Shown here piece by piece: positions 1 through 10,406 of a DNA stretch of 64,000 bases. This DNA comes from Enoplolaimus lenunculus (Eukaryota; Nematoda; Enoplea; Enoplida; Thoracostomopsidae). Under the pieces are notes generated by a model that did not search any database, had not been told where the DNA came from, and saw nothing but the letters and a program-made list of their open reading frames with translations. The position numbers and the translations under genes were made by a program. The DNA lies in the NCBI GenBank assembly GCA_030248215.1, contig JASANG010001685.1, positions 62,001 through 126,000 of the forward strand. Direction: 5' to 3'. Position 1 is the first letter of the stretch. Each line of letters opens with the position of its first letter.

Positions 1-521
1 TTATCAATATTTAGCGATTAACACGAGTTTATACTTTGTAGTCACAGCGATAAAACAAGTAACAGATTTCAATCTTTATGCTACAAAAGAAAAGTAAATA
101 ACAAATCCGGGTTTGTGGAACAAAATTTAGTTGAAAAGTTGTAAAATTGGATATTTTAGAATTTTAAGGAAAAATGTCAGAAATACAAAACCTTTTTCGC
201 GTTTTTGCCTTGGCAGCTTCATTAAGTAAACGATATTAAAAAAGTGTTTTTGAAAAACTGCGTAGTGCTTTGCAGATAAATAAAACACCTGAAACAACTC
301 AATGCATACAGTCTTAATTTGCATACGTAACGAAAACAAAAATGTGTTTGAACGCTGCCCAAAATACGTATGCGAGGCGTTTCAACTTTGAAATAGATAA
401 AGTGTAATATATCCAAAATAGCGCGATATATTTGTTGCCAATTATACCGGTAGAGCCCAACTAAGGATTGGTTGGTACAGTGTAACAGAAAAAATAGAGC
501 AGGGGCTATACAACACTGGTT

Positions 522-675
522 CAATGTTACTTTTAGGGGAGTAGCAGTAGACTAAGCGTATTCCTAAGCCTATTAAGTCTAAGCCTAAGCCTAAGCAAAA
601 AATGTAATATAGAATCTAAACCTACTCTTGTATAGACCCACCAGAAACCTAAACGCCCTTTAAAGTAACATGAAC
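522..675. mobile_element. Short TIR element with TTAGGC-like core (type CATGTTACTTTTAGGGG)
   Basis: The left end reads CAATGTTACTTTTAGGGG (from 522) and the right end CCCTTTAAAGTAACATG (to about 673), an imperfect inverted pair. Between them lies a tract of CCTAAG-type hexamers (about 560-597), the complement of TTAGGC. The same ends recur around 51155-51263. It is non-coding and too small to be autonomous. Superfamily unknown; no clear target duplication. Confidence 0.6.
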
Positions 676-1049
676 CCAAGACTGGATAGGAGAACATATC
701 TCTTCAGGAAATTTCTAAAGAAACCAAAAGTAACATACTTTCGCCGACTGTAGATTAAACTGTTTGATCCTTGAAAATACTGGTGTTGGAACAATTTCAA
801 AAGAGGGACCACATATATTGAACCAAAACAATCCATAAAATTTATATTCAGTGACAGGTTCAGGATTTATTTGTGACGGATTCGAGGTTGGTTGGCCGAG
901 TCTCTCTACGGCCTCCCTTCAAGTTAGATCTGTGCCGCCATGCGTATCCTCGTAAAGGCCTATGATGTTTTCTTACATGTTGGAAATAGTTCAGTATAGA
1001 AAGTAAAAAGTTATGTATGTTCCTTTGTGTTCAACCGCAAGAGAGACTG

Positions 1050-1253
1050 GGGCCAGTGTAAAGAACATGGACGGATCAGTATTATAAGCGTATTCCTAAG
1101 CCTAAGCCCAAGCCTAAGCCCAAAGTATAAAAATCAGCATATTCCTTAGCCTAAGCCTAAGCCTAAGCGAAGCGAAACAATTAGTTTAAAGCTTAAGCTT
1201 ACTCTTTTCTAGTCCCACAGTAAAACGTTCCGCCCCTGATCTTTACATGTACC
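1050..1253. mobile_element. Short TIR element with TTAGGC-like core (type CATGTAAAGATCAGGGGCGG)
   Basis: Two blocks of CCTAAG hexamers (about 1090-1175) sit between an end containing GTAAAGAACATGG (about 1056) and an end reading CCGCCCCTGATCTTTACATG (about 1230-1250). The right end matches the ends at 3177 and 6590, so this is a recurring terminus. The left end is less certain. Non-coding. Confidence 0.5.
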
Positions 1254-1717
1254 GAGACTTGAACCAAGTGGAATATTCTACCACTTGCGTGCCAGTTAAA
1301 ACAAACTTCACCCATGCAAACTTTTTTGTTCGCTTCAAACTTTTATTGAGCTGAAAACAGACGGGCAATAGATTAAGATTAAACGTAGCCACAATACCTC
1401 ACCCAACCTCCACACCTGATGAAATAACCAAACTGATTACTCATTCAGATGAAATAGAAAAGCTAAGGATGAGTCATAACAACGGTTTATCCAACTCTGG
1501 CAACGCATACATCAAAGTATAGGAATAACCGGACGATATTTTCCTCGAAATTTCTAAAGGAACCAGAAAAATGACAGATTTACAGGTTTCAAAGTAAACC
1601 TGGTCGATTTTAGGGTTGAAAAAAGACTTTTACACAAAGTTTACTTCGTTCTGAGCGGCGTATGTTCGAAATATCTTACTCATAATGATATTGTATCACG
1701 CAGGTATTGGTCTTATG

Positions 1718-1933
1718 CCCCATGTATAAAACATGGCCGGAACAGTAGTATGAGCATTTTCTTAAGCCTAAGCCTAACGCTACAGCCTACTCGTTAAGGA
1801 TGAGCCAATTCGTAAGCCTAAGCCTAAGCCTAAGCCTTAGCCTAAGCCTAAGCAAAAAAGTTGTCTAAAACTAATAAACTGACTCTGTTACAGTATCGAA
1901 GGAAAATGATCCGGCCCTGTTCTATATATGGGT
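1718..1933. mobile_element. Short TIR element with TTAGGC-like core (type CCATGTATAGAACAGGGCC)
   Basis: The left end is CCCATGTATAAAACATGGCC and the right end GGCCCTGTTCTATATATGGG, an inverted pair. The core has several runs of CCTAAG hexamers (about 1765-1852). The 2572-2789 element is the same family in the opposite orientation with a similar length (about 215 bp). Non-coding. Confidence 0.65.
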
Positions 1934-1950
1934 CGGCCTTATGATATCAC

Positions 1951-2010
1951 GGTCCAGCGGCAGTGCAGTTAGCATATCTGCATGCCTAAAATGTTTGGGA
2001 TCGATTCCCC
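1951..2010 (+). ncRNA. tRNA-like sequence (possible tRNA-derived SINE head)
   Basis: A box-A-like stretch (GGCAGTGCAGTTAGCA) is followed about 30 bp later by a box-B-like stretch GGGATCGATTCCC, which also forms a T-arm-like stem-loop. I could not draw a full acceptor stem, so this is more likely a tRNA-derived SINE head or tRNA relic than a working tRNA gene. Confidence 0.35.
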
Positions 2011-2198
2011 GTTAATTACGGACTTCGGTTAATCTTGAGACGTTGGCTGTCCAGCTGCAATCAATTTATCTTTGCTGAAGATTATATCAAGCAAAAATTG
2101 TACAGTTTTGACGAGAAAATGAGGTTTATGTTGATAATTATTTAACCCTTTTTATACCTGCACGAATTTGCTATTTTATATCAAATCAAATTTTAAGC

Positions 2199-2466
2199 TA
2201 AAACCCTATTCACACGTGAAAGCTTTTACTCCGAGAACTTGCAGCTGCAAATTGCACACAGAACTTGCAGATTTTCATCAGTCAATGAGAAGGCGGATGA
2301 AATAAATTCAGTGAACTTACACGGTTGTTCACACATATGAACTAAATTTTTAATGAATTATTTGCAGCCGCAAGTTTTTCGAACGAGAGTTTATACAAAA
2401 CTTGCAAGTGCAAGTTGCATCTGCAAGTTCTCGCAGTAAAAACTTGCACGAGTCAATACGGCTAAA
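2199..2466. mobile_element. TIR element of the GCAGCTGCAAGTTC family
   Basis: The first about 50 bp (ACCCTATTCACACGTG, then GAGAACTTGCAGCTGCAA) are repeated inverted at the right end (TTGCATCTGCAAGTTCTCGC, then CTTGCACGAGTCAATACGG). The interior repeats the palindromic word TTGCAGCTGCAA and variants. Related copies lie at about 52855-53205, 53565-53690 and 54628-54992. Non-coding MITE-like element of about 268 bp. Confidence 0.65.
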
Positions 2467-2571
2467 GATATATTATAATAAAACTACCAGTATCTAAAAC
2501 TGCGAAGTGGTTACCATCACCATTTACATACGGAACCAAAAAGTAGTTTTTCATAGTATACAACCTAAAAG

Positions 2572-2789
2572 GTCCATGTATTATAGAACAGGGCCTGATC
2601 GTTTTCCGACGGGGCTCTAATTGAGTGAAATTAAGCTTTAGATGAACTTTTTTGCATAGGCTTAGGCCTAGGCTTAGGTTTGGGCATAGGCTTAGGCTTA
2701 GTAATAGGCTCATCCTTACGCTTAGGCTTAAGCTTATGCTTAGGAATATGCGTATACTACTGTTCCGGCCCTGTTCTACACATTGGCCA
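2572..2789. mobile_element. Short TIR element with TTAGGC core (type CCATGTATAGAACAGGGCC), reverse copy
   Basis: The left end is TCCATGTATTATAGAACAGG and the right end GGCCCTGTTCTACACATTGG. The core is a run of TTAGGC hexamers and near-variants (about 2655-2750). It mirrors the 1718-1933 element. A short open frame on the minus strand here is just the translated hexamer tract. Confidence 0.65.
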
Positions 2790-3316
2790 CGTAAAATAAT
2801 ATTAAATTTTGCGATTTTTAAATATTTGTGACTGTTTAAAATATTATTTCTCTGTTAAGCTCCGAGAAAAATTATCGGCAAAAATCACAAAAATCGCAGG
2901 ACATACGGCTTTCAGCTATTATGTGCAGCATGACTGTAAAAAACTAAAGTTTCACAAAAAAAGAGTTACTGTCTCGGTTCGAAAATGACAATATTGTCGG
3001 CGCAAACAGTCATGCCATAGGCAATCCGCAATTCTTGTCAAAGGGCAAAAATTGTCGAAACGTAAATGTTAAGTTCGAAATTTCTCTAACGTTCGGCAAA
3101 CTTGATCTGACAGTCGATATACAGCCTGCGGCTACGTCCGTGTATATGTGTCATAATTTAGAGTTAGATACAACTTCCCATGTAAAGATCAGGGACGGAG
3201 AGTTTTTCTGTGGGTCTGGAATAGAGTAAGCTTAAAGTTTAGGTTTAGACTAATTTTTTTGCTTGGCTTAGGCTTAGGCTTAGGAATATGCTCATTCGTA
3301 TGCTTTGGCTTATGCA

Positions 3317-4252
3317 TCATTCAGGTTATACTGCACTCGCCAATGTCAAAAAATGTCCCACCATTTTAATAGCTAGCTAATTTGCGAACACTCTCTAAAA
3401 ATAGTGTCCAAACTATTAGCTAGCTATACGAATGACCTACAAAATAAAGCGGCCTGGCAAAAATAGTGTTTTAAAAATATCACCCTTTTAAAATACAGTG
3501 GATACTGTACGGCCAATGGTTAGAAAGGTAGAGTTTAAAATTTCTCATAATTTTTCAAATTTTGTCCCGGAAACTCAAATTTTGGCGGAAAAATTCAAAT
3601 TTTTGCGGTAAAATTCAATTTTTGGCGGGAAAATTCAAATTTTTGGGGAAAAGTTAAATTTTGGTGGAAAATTCAAGTTTTGGCGGGAAAATTTAAATAT
3701 TGGCGGGGAAATTTAAATTTTGGCGCCAAATTCAAATTTTGGCGGGAAAACTTAAATTTTAGTGGAAAATTCAAATTTTGGCGGGAAAATTTAAATTTTG
3801 GCGGGAAAACTTAAATTTTGGCGCGAAATTCAAATTTTGGCGCGAAATTCAAATTTTGGTATGAAATTCAAATTTTGTTGGGAAAATTCAAAATTTGACG
3901 ATAAAATTCAAATTTTGCCGGAAAACTTCAAAATTTAGCTTGAAAATTCAAATTTTGCCGATAAAACTCAAATTTTTCCGAAAAATTTCAAAATTTTGCT
4001 TGAAAATTCAAATTTAAGCGTGACATTCAAATTTTTTGGTAAATTGTATTATGGTGCAAGAAATAACACATTGTCAAAATACCCTGCCATTTTCCGAACA
4101 TGTCCTAAGAATAGACTGCAAAGAAACGACATACTAGCTAAATAGTGTGAAAATAATTACTTGGTGCAAGAAATAGCTGTAATTTTATTGCTACTTTATA
4201 ATAATGACATGGACATTTTTTAACATTGGCGAACGCAGCATAACCTGGATGG
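3317..4252. mobile_element. Nested foldback element with 19-20-bp array, TGCA target duplication
   Basis: The two ends form an inverted pair of about 42 bp: TCATTCAGGTTATACTGCAC at the left against the complement of the right end, CCATCCAGGTTATGCTGCGT, then the shared CGCCAATGTYAAAAAATGTCC. TGCA occurs on both sides (3313-3316 and 4253-4256), a likely 4-bp target duplication within the TTAGGC tract. The interior contains the array at 3545-4035. The segment right of that array (about 4020-4130) resembles the right flank of the giant array near 37050-37150, which ties the two together. Confidence 0.7.
3545..4035 (+). repeat. Array of about 19-20-bp units, TTTGGCGGGAAATTCAAA type
   Basis: About 24 diverged copies of a unit close to AAATTCAAATTTTGGCGGG. 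The copies differ mainly in the GGCGGG part (GGCGCG, GCCGAT, GCTTG). It is a small, older-looking version of the 27.69-37.06 kb array. Confidence 0.85.
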
Positions 4253-6644
4253 TGCATTAGGCTTAGGCTTAAACTTAGGATTAGGAATATGCTCATTCTT
4301 ATGCTTAGGCTTAGGCTTAGCCTTAGGAATATGCTTAGGTATAATACTGTTCCGCCGCTGTTATTTACATTAGCCAATACAACAAAAAAGTTGTGAGGTA
4401 AAACTCGACTATAAAAACTGCAACTTGAAGCCTTTTACAGCAAGCGGGCGGAAACCGGTGAATTTTGACTGAAGTCAATACAAATTTGCCCCAAAACACT
4501 AAAAAAGGTTCACTTCCTGTGGCCATTGCTGGTTCCATTTCAAAGAGACCGTGCGCAAAAGCCTTGAGTGATATATACTCAGACCATGAGAAAACAACTG
4601 ACCCCGCAAAAAACGTTGTATACATAAAAAAGAATACATAATAAATACATATACAAGTAAAACATAATAAAAATATAAAGAAACCCTATACCTACACGGC
4701 GAGAGTTTGCACCAAACGCGATGTAGATTGGCCGAGGTATTGTAAAACTATTATACAACTTTGAAGAGGTTTAAGTTGAACTCAACGAACAACATCAAAA
4801 TGAGTTCTGGCATAGAATTTTTCGTTTCGTTCAAAAAAAGTATATACTAAAATTTTAAAATGCTTTTAAAAATAGTAATTCAAATATTTATGTTTTATTA
4901 TAATTCTATAAATAGGGCCCATATTGTCAATCGTGTATAGTAAAACTATCATCAGCGAACTATCATCAGTGATAGGTTTCCGAATTGACGAACATCTGCA
5001 ATTGCAGATCTAAAAATTGCTACAGAAATAGGGCAAATCAAACGCAAACCATGTGCTAAATTTCGAAGCTCACCGTGGGTATGTTAGAAAATTTACAGGA
5101 CCTATCACCAACTGGCGAAAAGTGCTATATATACATTTGAGAATACAGGCTTAGATCTTAACAAACTAATGCTTAAAACAAATATTTGGACAATATTGAC
5201 ATTTGTGAGCTTAAGAACAAATCAAAGAAGCATGTGTTAATGGATTAGCATTAGCCTGTTAAAGTCTAAGTCTAAGCCTAAATCAGCTGTGCGTACGCCA
5301 ACGCGCAGGGTCAGTTTCAAGGTTGGAACCAGTCTGAGTAATCCCGCGGACCTAAGCGGGTATCGGCCCGGCTTGGGCCCGCAAGTCGAAACAAATCGGA
5401 GCAGTGCGTGACTTATTTTTATCCCATGAGCCCATGAAACAGACCGTTGGCTTGATATTGTAATAAAGTTTAGATACGTCTTTTCGAACGCTAATTCCTA
5501 TCAATTTTCGTAAATACTGCGGTCATGGCGTAAACAACAACTTTGAAACGTAGGGTTACGTTCTGCAATAATTTCGAAAGAAACTTTTTTGTGTTCCTAA
5601 ATTGCAATCATTTGCACCTATACGGATGTTAAAAAAAAACTTATTTAGTCCGCTGTACTTAGCATGCAAGCTTGTGGTTTATCCAGAATTTTGAATTGAG
5701 ATCTATTATACTGGCGTGAGAATACAGTATGGTGATTTCGTTTGTTACCCAAGCTCCCTAGACTTGCGTGTGGTACACAAGCCGGGTACGGGTGAGTGTG
5801 AGCGTGGTACTTTAGTGAAGGCGACAACGTAGTAACTGGGACTGGGAGCCTCAGCCTTTTGCATCCATCTGTCGTTGGAGCTGTTGTGGATTTGAAGAAA
5901 GTTGTTGCACTGACCAATATTTGGTGAAATATGAAAAACAGTGTAGTTTGTGTATGGTTTGTTACGCTTTGTTTTCTGCTTTAAACCGATGAAAAATTCC
6001 TGGACCCGCGCCTATGCCGGCCGGGCCGGGGTCGAGTGCGATGGGTCCGGCCTTGGCCCAAGCCCTAACATATCAGCCTGGGTTCTAACCCAGGTCGGTA
6101 TTGTTGCGAATATGAAAGATAAACCAGAATATATTAATAACTGAAATATGTATTACAATATATTTTTTATTTATGAAAATGGTTTCAGATGAGTGGGGGC
6201 CAATAAAATGTTTTTCAATGTTGTAAAAATAATCTTGTTTCCGAGTATTGTATGATTTGTTAACGATCCACATCCTGTTGTGGTTTGTTTATACTATACG
6301 ATAAAACATCCGGAACTTTTGAGTTTTGTTATTAACGCCCATATTTGTACATTGTATAACCTCTGCCGATGCTTAAAGACAAAATGCTACACAGTACACA
6401 GCATGAAGTCGTTTCCGCGGTACATAATCTTAACATTCAAAAGCGTGTAGAGGGTTATCTTAACAGAAAACCTACAGTTCGGATAACCTTGCACATAAGA
6501 AACCCAACAACTGTACAAATCGGTGTCAGGCACTCAAAAATTATTGTGAACGGCGCAAAGCCTCATCAGGCGAGAGTCAACCTCCGGCCCATGTAAAGAT
6601 CAGGGGCGGAGAGTTTGTCTATGGTACTAAAATAGACACAAATA

Positions 6645-6804
6645 TTGACTCTTTCCGAAATAGGCTCTACGGGGCTACACAAACAGAGTCAAATTCGACT
6701 CCGCCACAGTCAAACATGCGAATCAGTGAGTACAATTCGATGGAGTCGATTTTGACTCAGTGTGGGTTAGTCCCGTAAAGCCTATTTCGGAAAGTGTCAA
6801 TTTG
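6645..6804. mobile_element. TIR element of the GAGTCAAATTTGACTC family, copy 1
   Basis: The left end GACTCTTTCCGAAATAGG and right end CCTATTTCGGAAAGTGTC are inverted copies; the interior contains repeated words such as AGTCAAATTCGACTC. Two more copies lie at 45345-45545 and 51577-51775. A CATGTAAAGATCAGGGGCGG terminus lies just upstream (6589-6609), so this copy may sit inside or beside a TTAGGC-type element. Non-coding. Confidence 0.55.
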
Positions 6805-7568
6805 TTCTCACCATTTCTTGCAGTGTTTAGCGTTGACACATATTGCATCGACTTTTACTATAAAACCTGGCAAAACACCAAACAATGGTCAAAACAAACA
6901 AGAACATTGAACCAACTAAAAACAACAACAGTCGGAAACGGTTAATAGCAAATTGGTAATCATATACTGGTAGACCCATATGTATAAGGCATATGTATGG
7001 GTTTTATGTGATAACTCTTAATATAGTCTTGGTGGCACCCGTGCACATATACCCCACAGGTCTTTGAAAATAACCAAATTCTACAAGCTGCGAACATGCG
7101 GTGTTAGTTAGTGCATACGGTTTCAGTTTTGTCTCGCTTCTGACTCTGTCCATGGCTCCATTCGTTTTTTTCGAGGTATTCGTTCTATCTCACCACACTA
7201 CTGAAAGAGCACAAAAGAAACTTGATAATCAACCGGTCTGGTGCTAGCCACACAAAGGCTTAGTACGTATACAACTGAAGATTATCGTAGGTGTAAAAAC
7301 ATTGGAGGACCAACACGTGGTGCCATACGCCATACAAATGTGATCAAAACGCCGTTTGTATCGAGATTGGTTTAAATTTCAGCCGAATATTCGGGTATCA
7401 AAAGGCGCAGACAAGATAAATTCTATTATATTTCAGAAACAACTGAATTTGTGTGGACGGAAATGTGATGTACTGTAGTTTACACTCCTTGGATGACTTG
7501 TATTTGGAGACATTCTATTTGCGTGAAACATATTAAGTGTACAGCATCTTATTTTGTGTCAGTAGTGG

Positions 7569-7690
7569 CTCTAAAACGACGGGTTATAGTCCAGGGTTAT
7601 CACGAGCTCGTTTGGACAATGACGTCTCATAGCCCTGGGCTATAGCAGATTTTGTGGCACCGTTGACAAACTTGTGCACTGCGCATTATT
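7569..7690. mobile_element. Fragment of the ATAGCCCTGGGCTAT element family
   Basis: This stretch contains ATCACGAGCTCGT, ATAGCCCTGGGCTATAG and CAGATTTTGTGGCACCGTTG, and is the reverse complement, with divergence, of 21797-21890 at the edge of the 21855-24372 element. It looks like one isolated end of that family. Confidence 0.5.
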
Positions 7691-8838
7691 TATTTTTACT
7701 TCTCCTATGTATAGTAGTTCTCAAATAAATCTTCTTTTTAGTATATTGTTTGGACAGATCTGACTTGTTCCGAAGCATTTTTGGTGAAATTGTCATGTCG
7801 TTAATATTTTTTCTGGATTTAATAAAATTTATGCACGTTGTCTATACAGTGTCTGTTGTATATTTGAGCAGTCTGCGCACAAAATATATTGCTTTATATT
7901 CATGAAATATTGTCTGAAATTTAACATAAGTGTGTGTTGAATTCCAGACTTTTATTTCTTAAATTTTTCAGAAATTTGGGTCTGTAAATTTTCAGACTTA
8001 AAAGTCTGAAAGAACGGTTTACAGTCGAATATTTCTGAAATATAGAACAAATATTTTTGAAACATAAGACAAATATGTCTGAAATACAAGGCAAATGTAT
8101 TCAAGGGAAACGATTTCAAAATTGAGGGTTGAAACTCAACCAATTACCTTTTAGGAATACACACTCCTATTGAGTAGAACTCAAAATGGATAGCTCGAAA
8201 ACGTTCACATAAATAGTCTCGCACTGTTTGTCACTTGCCGGCGTTTATTGTAAGTGTTGTTTCTTGCAAAATTGACATGGTGTAAAAGTAAGCGAGGTCT
8301 TACCAATTTTTTAGAAAAAGCATTTCAGATGAAACACTTTAACAATGTCATTCTCTTATTAAATTTTTTCGAAACTGTCTGAACTTTTGCTGTATCATTT
8401 CGGGTTTGGCTTATACAATAGGACGAGGTTTCCGAAATAAACATTAGCCAATGTTAACCTCAACGTAGAAAATGTCTACGCAATGCGTGGAAATATTATT
8501 TGATCTGACGTTATTTTACTTAAAAACATCAAACTTTAAATAGTTATAATGATCCTGAATTTGCTTAGTTTAAACTGTAAAACCAGCAATGCGTTGTTCA
8601 AAATTTGATTTTAGCGTTTTTTAATAATTTTCGACAATGTACTTCAAAATTTGCTGCAGAGTAGTCAAACAATTTAACGAACGGCATAACTATAACAAGG
8701 AATGAAAATGTTCAGTCCAGAAACTGTTAGACAATCACATTAGGGTAAAGTAACTGATATTTACTGTTTAATTAGTAATTTTGGACCCTGTGTTAAAGTG
8801 CAAATATTCAAATAGACTGCTATTGATTCGGAACCAAC

Positions 8839-9033
8839 ATGGGGACACCGAGTTTTATGACGTTGCCCCTTTTCGGGTTACTGCTTTCCTTAGTTAATAC
8901 TCAATCTGTAGTAGAAAAGGCAAAGTGTAATATTTATGTAAACACCGCAAGTACAAGAAATAAGATAATTAAAACGCGATTTGAAATGTTATGTTGTATA
9001 AACTACTTTGAAAACATAAGCAACTTACATTGA
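8839..9033 (+). CDS. Short open frame with a signal-peptide-like start, unrecognised
   Basis: I do not recognise this 64-residue frame. The first about 22 residues are hydrophobic after MGTPSF (LPLFGLLLSLVNTQS) and look like a secretion signal; the rest has three cysteines and no motif I can name. There is no clear splice donor at its end and no neighbour that supports it. It could be a small secreted protein, a first exon, or chance. Low confidence. Confidence 0.15.
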   Translation: MGTPSFMTLPLFGLLLSLVNTQSVVEKAKCNIYVNTASTRNKIIKTRFEMLCCINYFENISNLH

Positions 9034-9319
9034 TTGGGTAAACAACCAGTATCATTGGGTGTAAAACTTTAAAACAATACATGAAACAAATTTAATGCAC
9101 TATATAAAACTGTATACTTAAACAAAATATAATTTTATTCCATGTTACGGGAAAAACACTTAGCTAGAAACCAGTTTTTTTCAGGTTTGTATTTTGTAAA
9201 ACCAAGTCACTCATTTGTGTAACGTTGTAATATTCACGCAGAACAAGACAGAGAAAGCTTCTTTTAGGCAGGTAATAGAATTTTAACGTTACATTATGGC
9301 TCATTTTAAATGTGAATCG

Positions 9320-10330
9320 TATAGACATTTGAGATATGCTTGTCCTGGTGTATGTCGGTGTATTTGCACGCTAAATATGTAAACATATTGCAAAATATGT
9401 TCATATATACTGGCACAAGAAGTTGTTATGACCGTGTGGTGTTATGGTACCATGCTTGACTTGAGTGCAATAGGTTTAATACTATCACGCGGCCCGCCTC
9501 TCCGTATACTTTATCGTAGATTGTACATGTCGACCGTATGCTGCCGGCTGACACACATACAGTGCACTGCGCTGGTTCATGTAAGCATATCGGACAAGCA
9601 CGTCTCACATGCCTACAAGTAGGTGTTGAGAAAAACGAAAACGGTAGTTCCGACGCTACATATGTTATACATATGCAAAGCACGTCTTGTATGCTAGCTG
9701 CCAGCATACGTGTTGATATATAGTTGACGAAAAAAGCAGTTAAAAGAGCGGGCTACGTGGCGCGTTATAAGAGGTTGCTTAAGGAAGATCCATAGTTTTG
9801 ACAATTCCATCCTCGCTCTGTAGGTGTTCTTTTCTAGCTGCTTATTTAAAAGATTTGAAGTCCCGGATCTCACACAGACTGACACGGGGCTAAGCCATGA
9901 GCTCTATGGTAAATTACCGCGCTTTGATCAGGGTATCCAGTCGAGAATACGATGGACGGCCAAGGGGCAACCTTGTTGAAAATTGAGACATATAAGCATG
10001 TGAGACATGCTTGTCCCGGCGCATATGTAATATATGCAATGCACATATATTGTATGCTAGCTGGCAGTATACGTGTCTACATTTGGTCCGCATGAAAACC
10101 AGTTGAAAGGGCGGACTGCATAGTACAGTGGTAGAACGTTCGCTTAAAGATCCGTAGGTTTTGAGTTTGTTGCCCGCTCCATAGGCCTGCTTTTCCAACT
10201 GCTTAATTAAAAGTTCTGAAGTTCCTGTTCCTATCTGGATTGATTGAGCGAAGACACAGATATCTTTCCTACGCGCATAAGCTAACTTAGTAGCGTAGCC
10301 GTATAATGTGCAATGTAATGTCAACTCTAG
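9320..10330. repeat. Cluster of tRNA-like SINE copies and inverted repeats
   Basis: A word close to CATGTGAGACATGCTTGTCC occurs at about 9325-9350 and 9998-10020 and inverted near 9585-9610. Two head-to-tail copies of a longer unit cover about 9670-9900 and 10030-10270: both contain TATGCTAGCTG.CAG.ATACGTGT, then a tRNA-like head, then CTGCTTATTTAAAAGA or CTGCTTAATTAAAAGT as tail. The open frames on both strands here are by-products of the repeat. Confidence 0.5.
10108..10184 (+). ncRNA. tRNA-like head of a SINE
   Basis: The sequence GCATAGTACAGTGGTAGAAC fits a tRNA D-arm/box A, and 10150-10165 (TAGGTTTTGAGTTTG) is a degenerate box B; the stretch opens with GGGCGGA and closes with GCCCGCTCC, partly able to pair. 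A more decayed copy lies at about 9744-9825. This is best read as a tRNA-derived SINE head, not a tRNA gene. Confidence 0.4.
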
Positions 10331-10406
10331 TCAAATCATGAACAATATTAATGTTAAATATAAAAACACTTATATATTGTAACATATCCCTAATTTTGCA
10401 TAGCGT

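Larger units (their letters stand above)
3177..4377. mobile_element. TTAGGC-core TIR element interrupted by a nested element
   Basis: The left end CCCATGTAAAGATCAGGGAC (3177) and right end CCGCCGCTGTTATTTACATT (to about 4374) are the inverted pair; TTAGGC tracts lie just inside on both sides (about 3258-3316 and 4257-4345). The middle is occupied by a different 936-bp element, so the host element was originally about 260 bp. Confidence 0.55.
1..10320. other. Gene-free, repeat-rich stretch left of VPS33B
   Basis: I find no convincing coding exon here; the open frames are short and unlike known families. The stretch holds the separate TIR elements listed below and, between them (1-520, 680-1050, 1255-1715, 4380-6640, 6810-7560, 7700-8830, 9040-9320), AT-rich sequence in which I see nothing definite. 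Short GC-rich runs near 5340-5400 and 6000-6110 are built of GGGCCCGG-like words and may be the two ends of one more element, but I could not pair them cleanly. Confidence 0.6.

Noticed and set aside
560-4345. True telomere or subtelomere from TTAGGC runs
   Set aside because: Runs are short, diverged, in both orientations and enclosed by element ends; unique genes lie on both sides.
9426-10324. Overlapping open frames on both strands, 61-136 codons
   Set aside because: They lie wholly in the SINE and inverted-repeat cluster and match no family.
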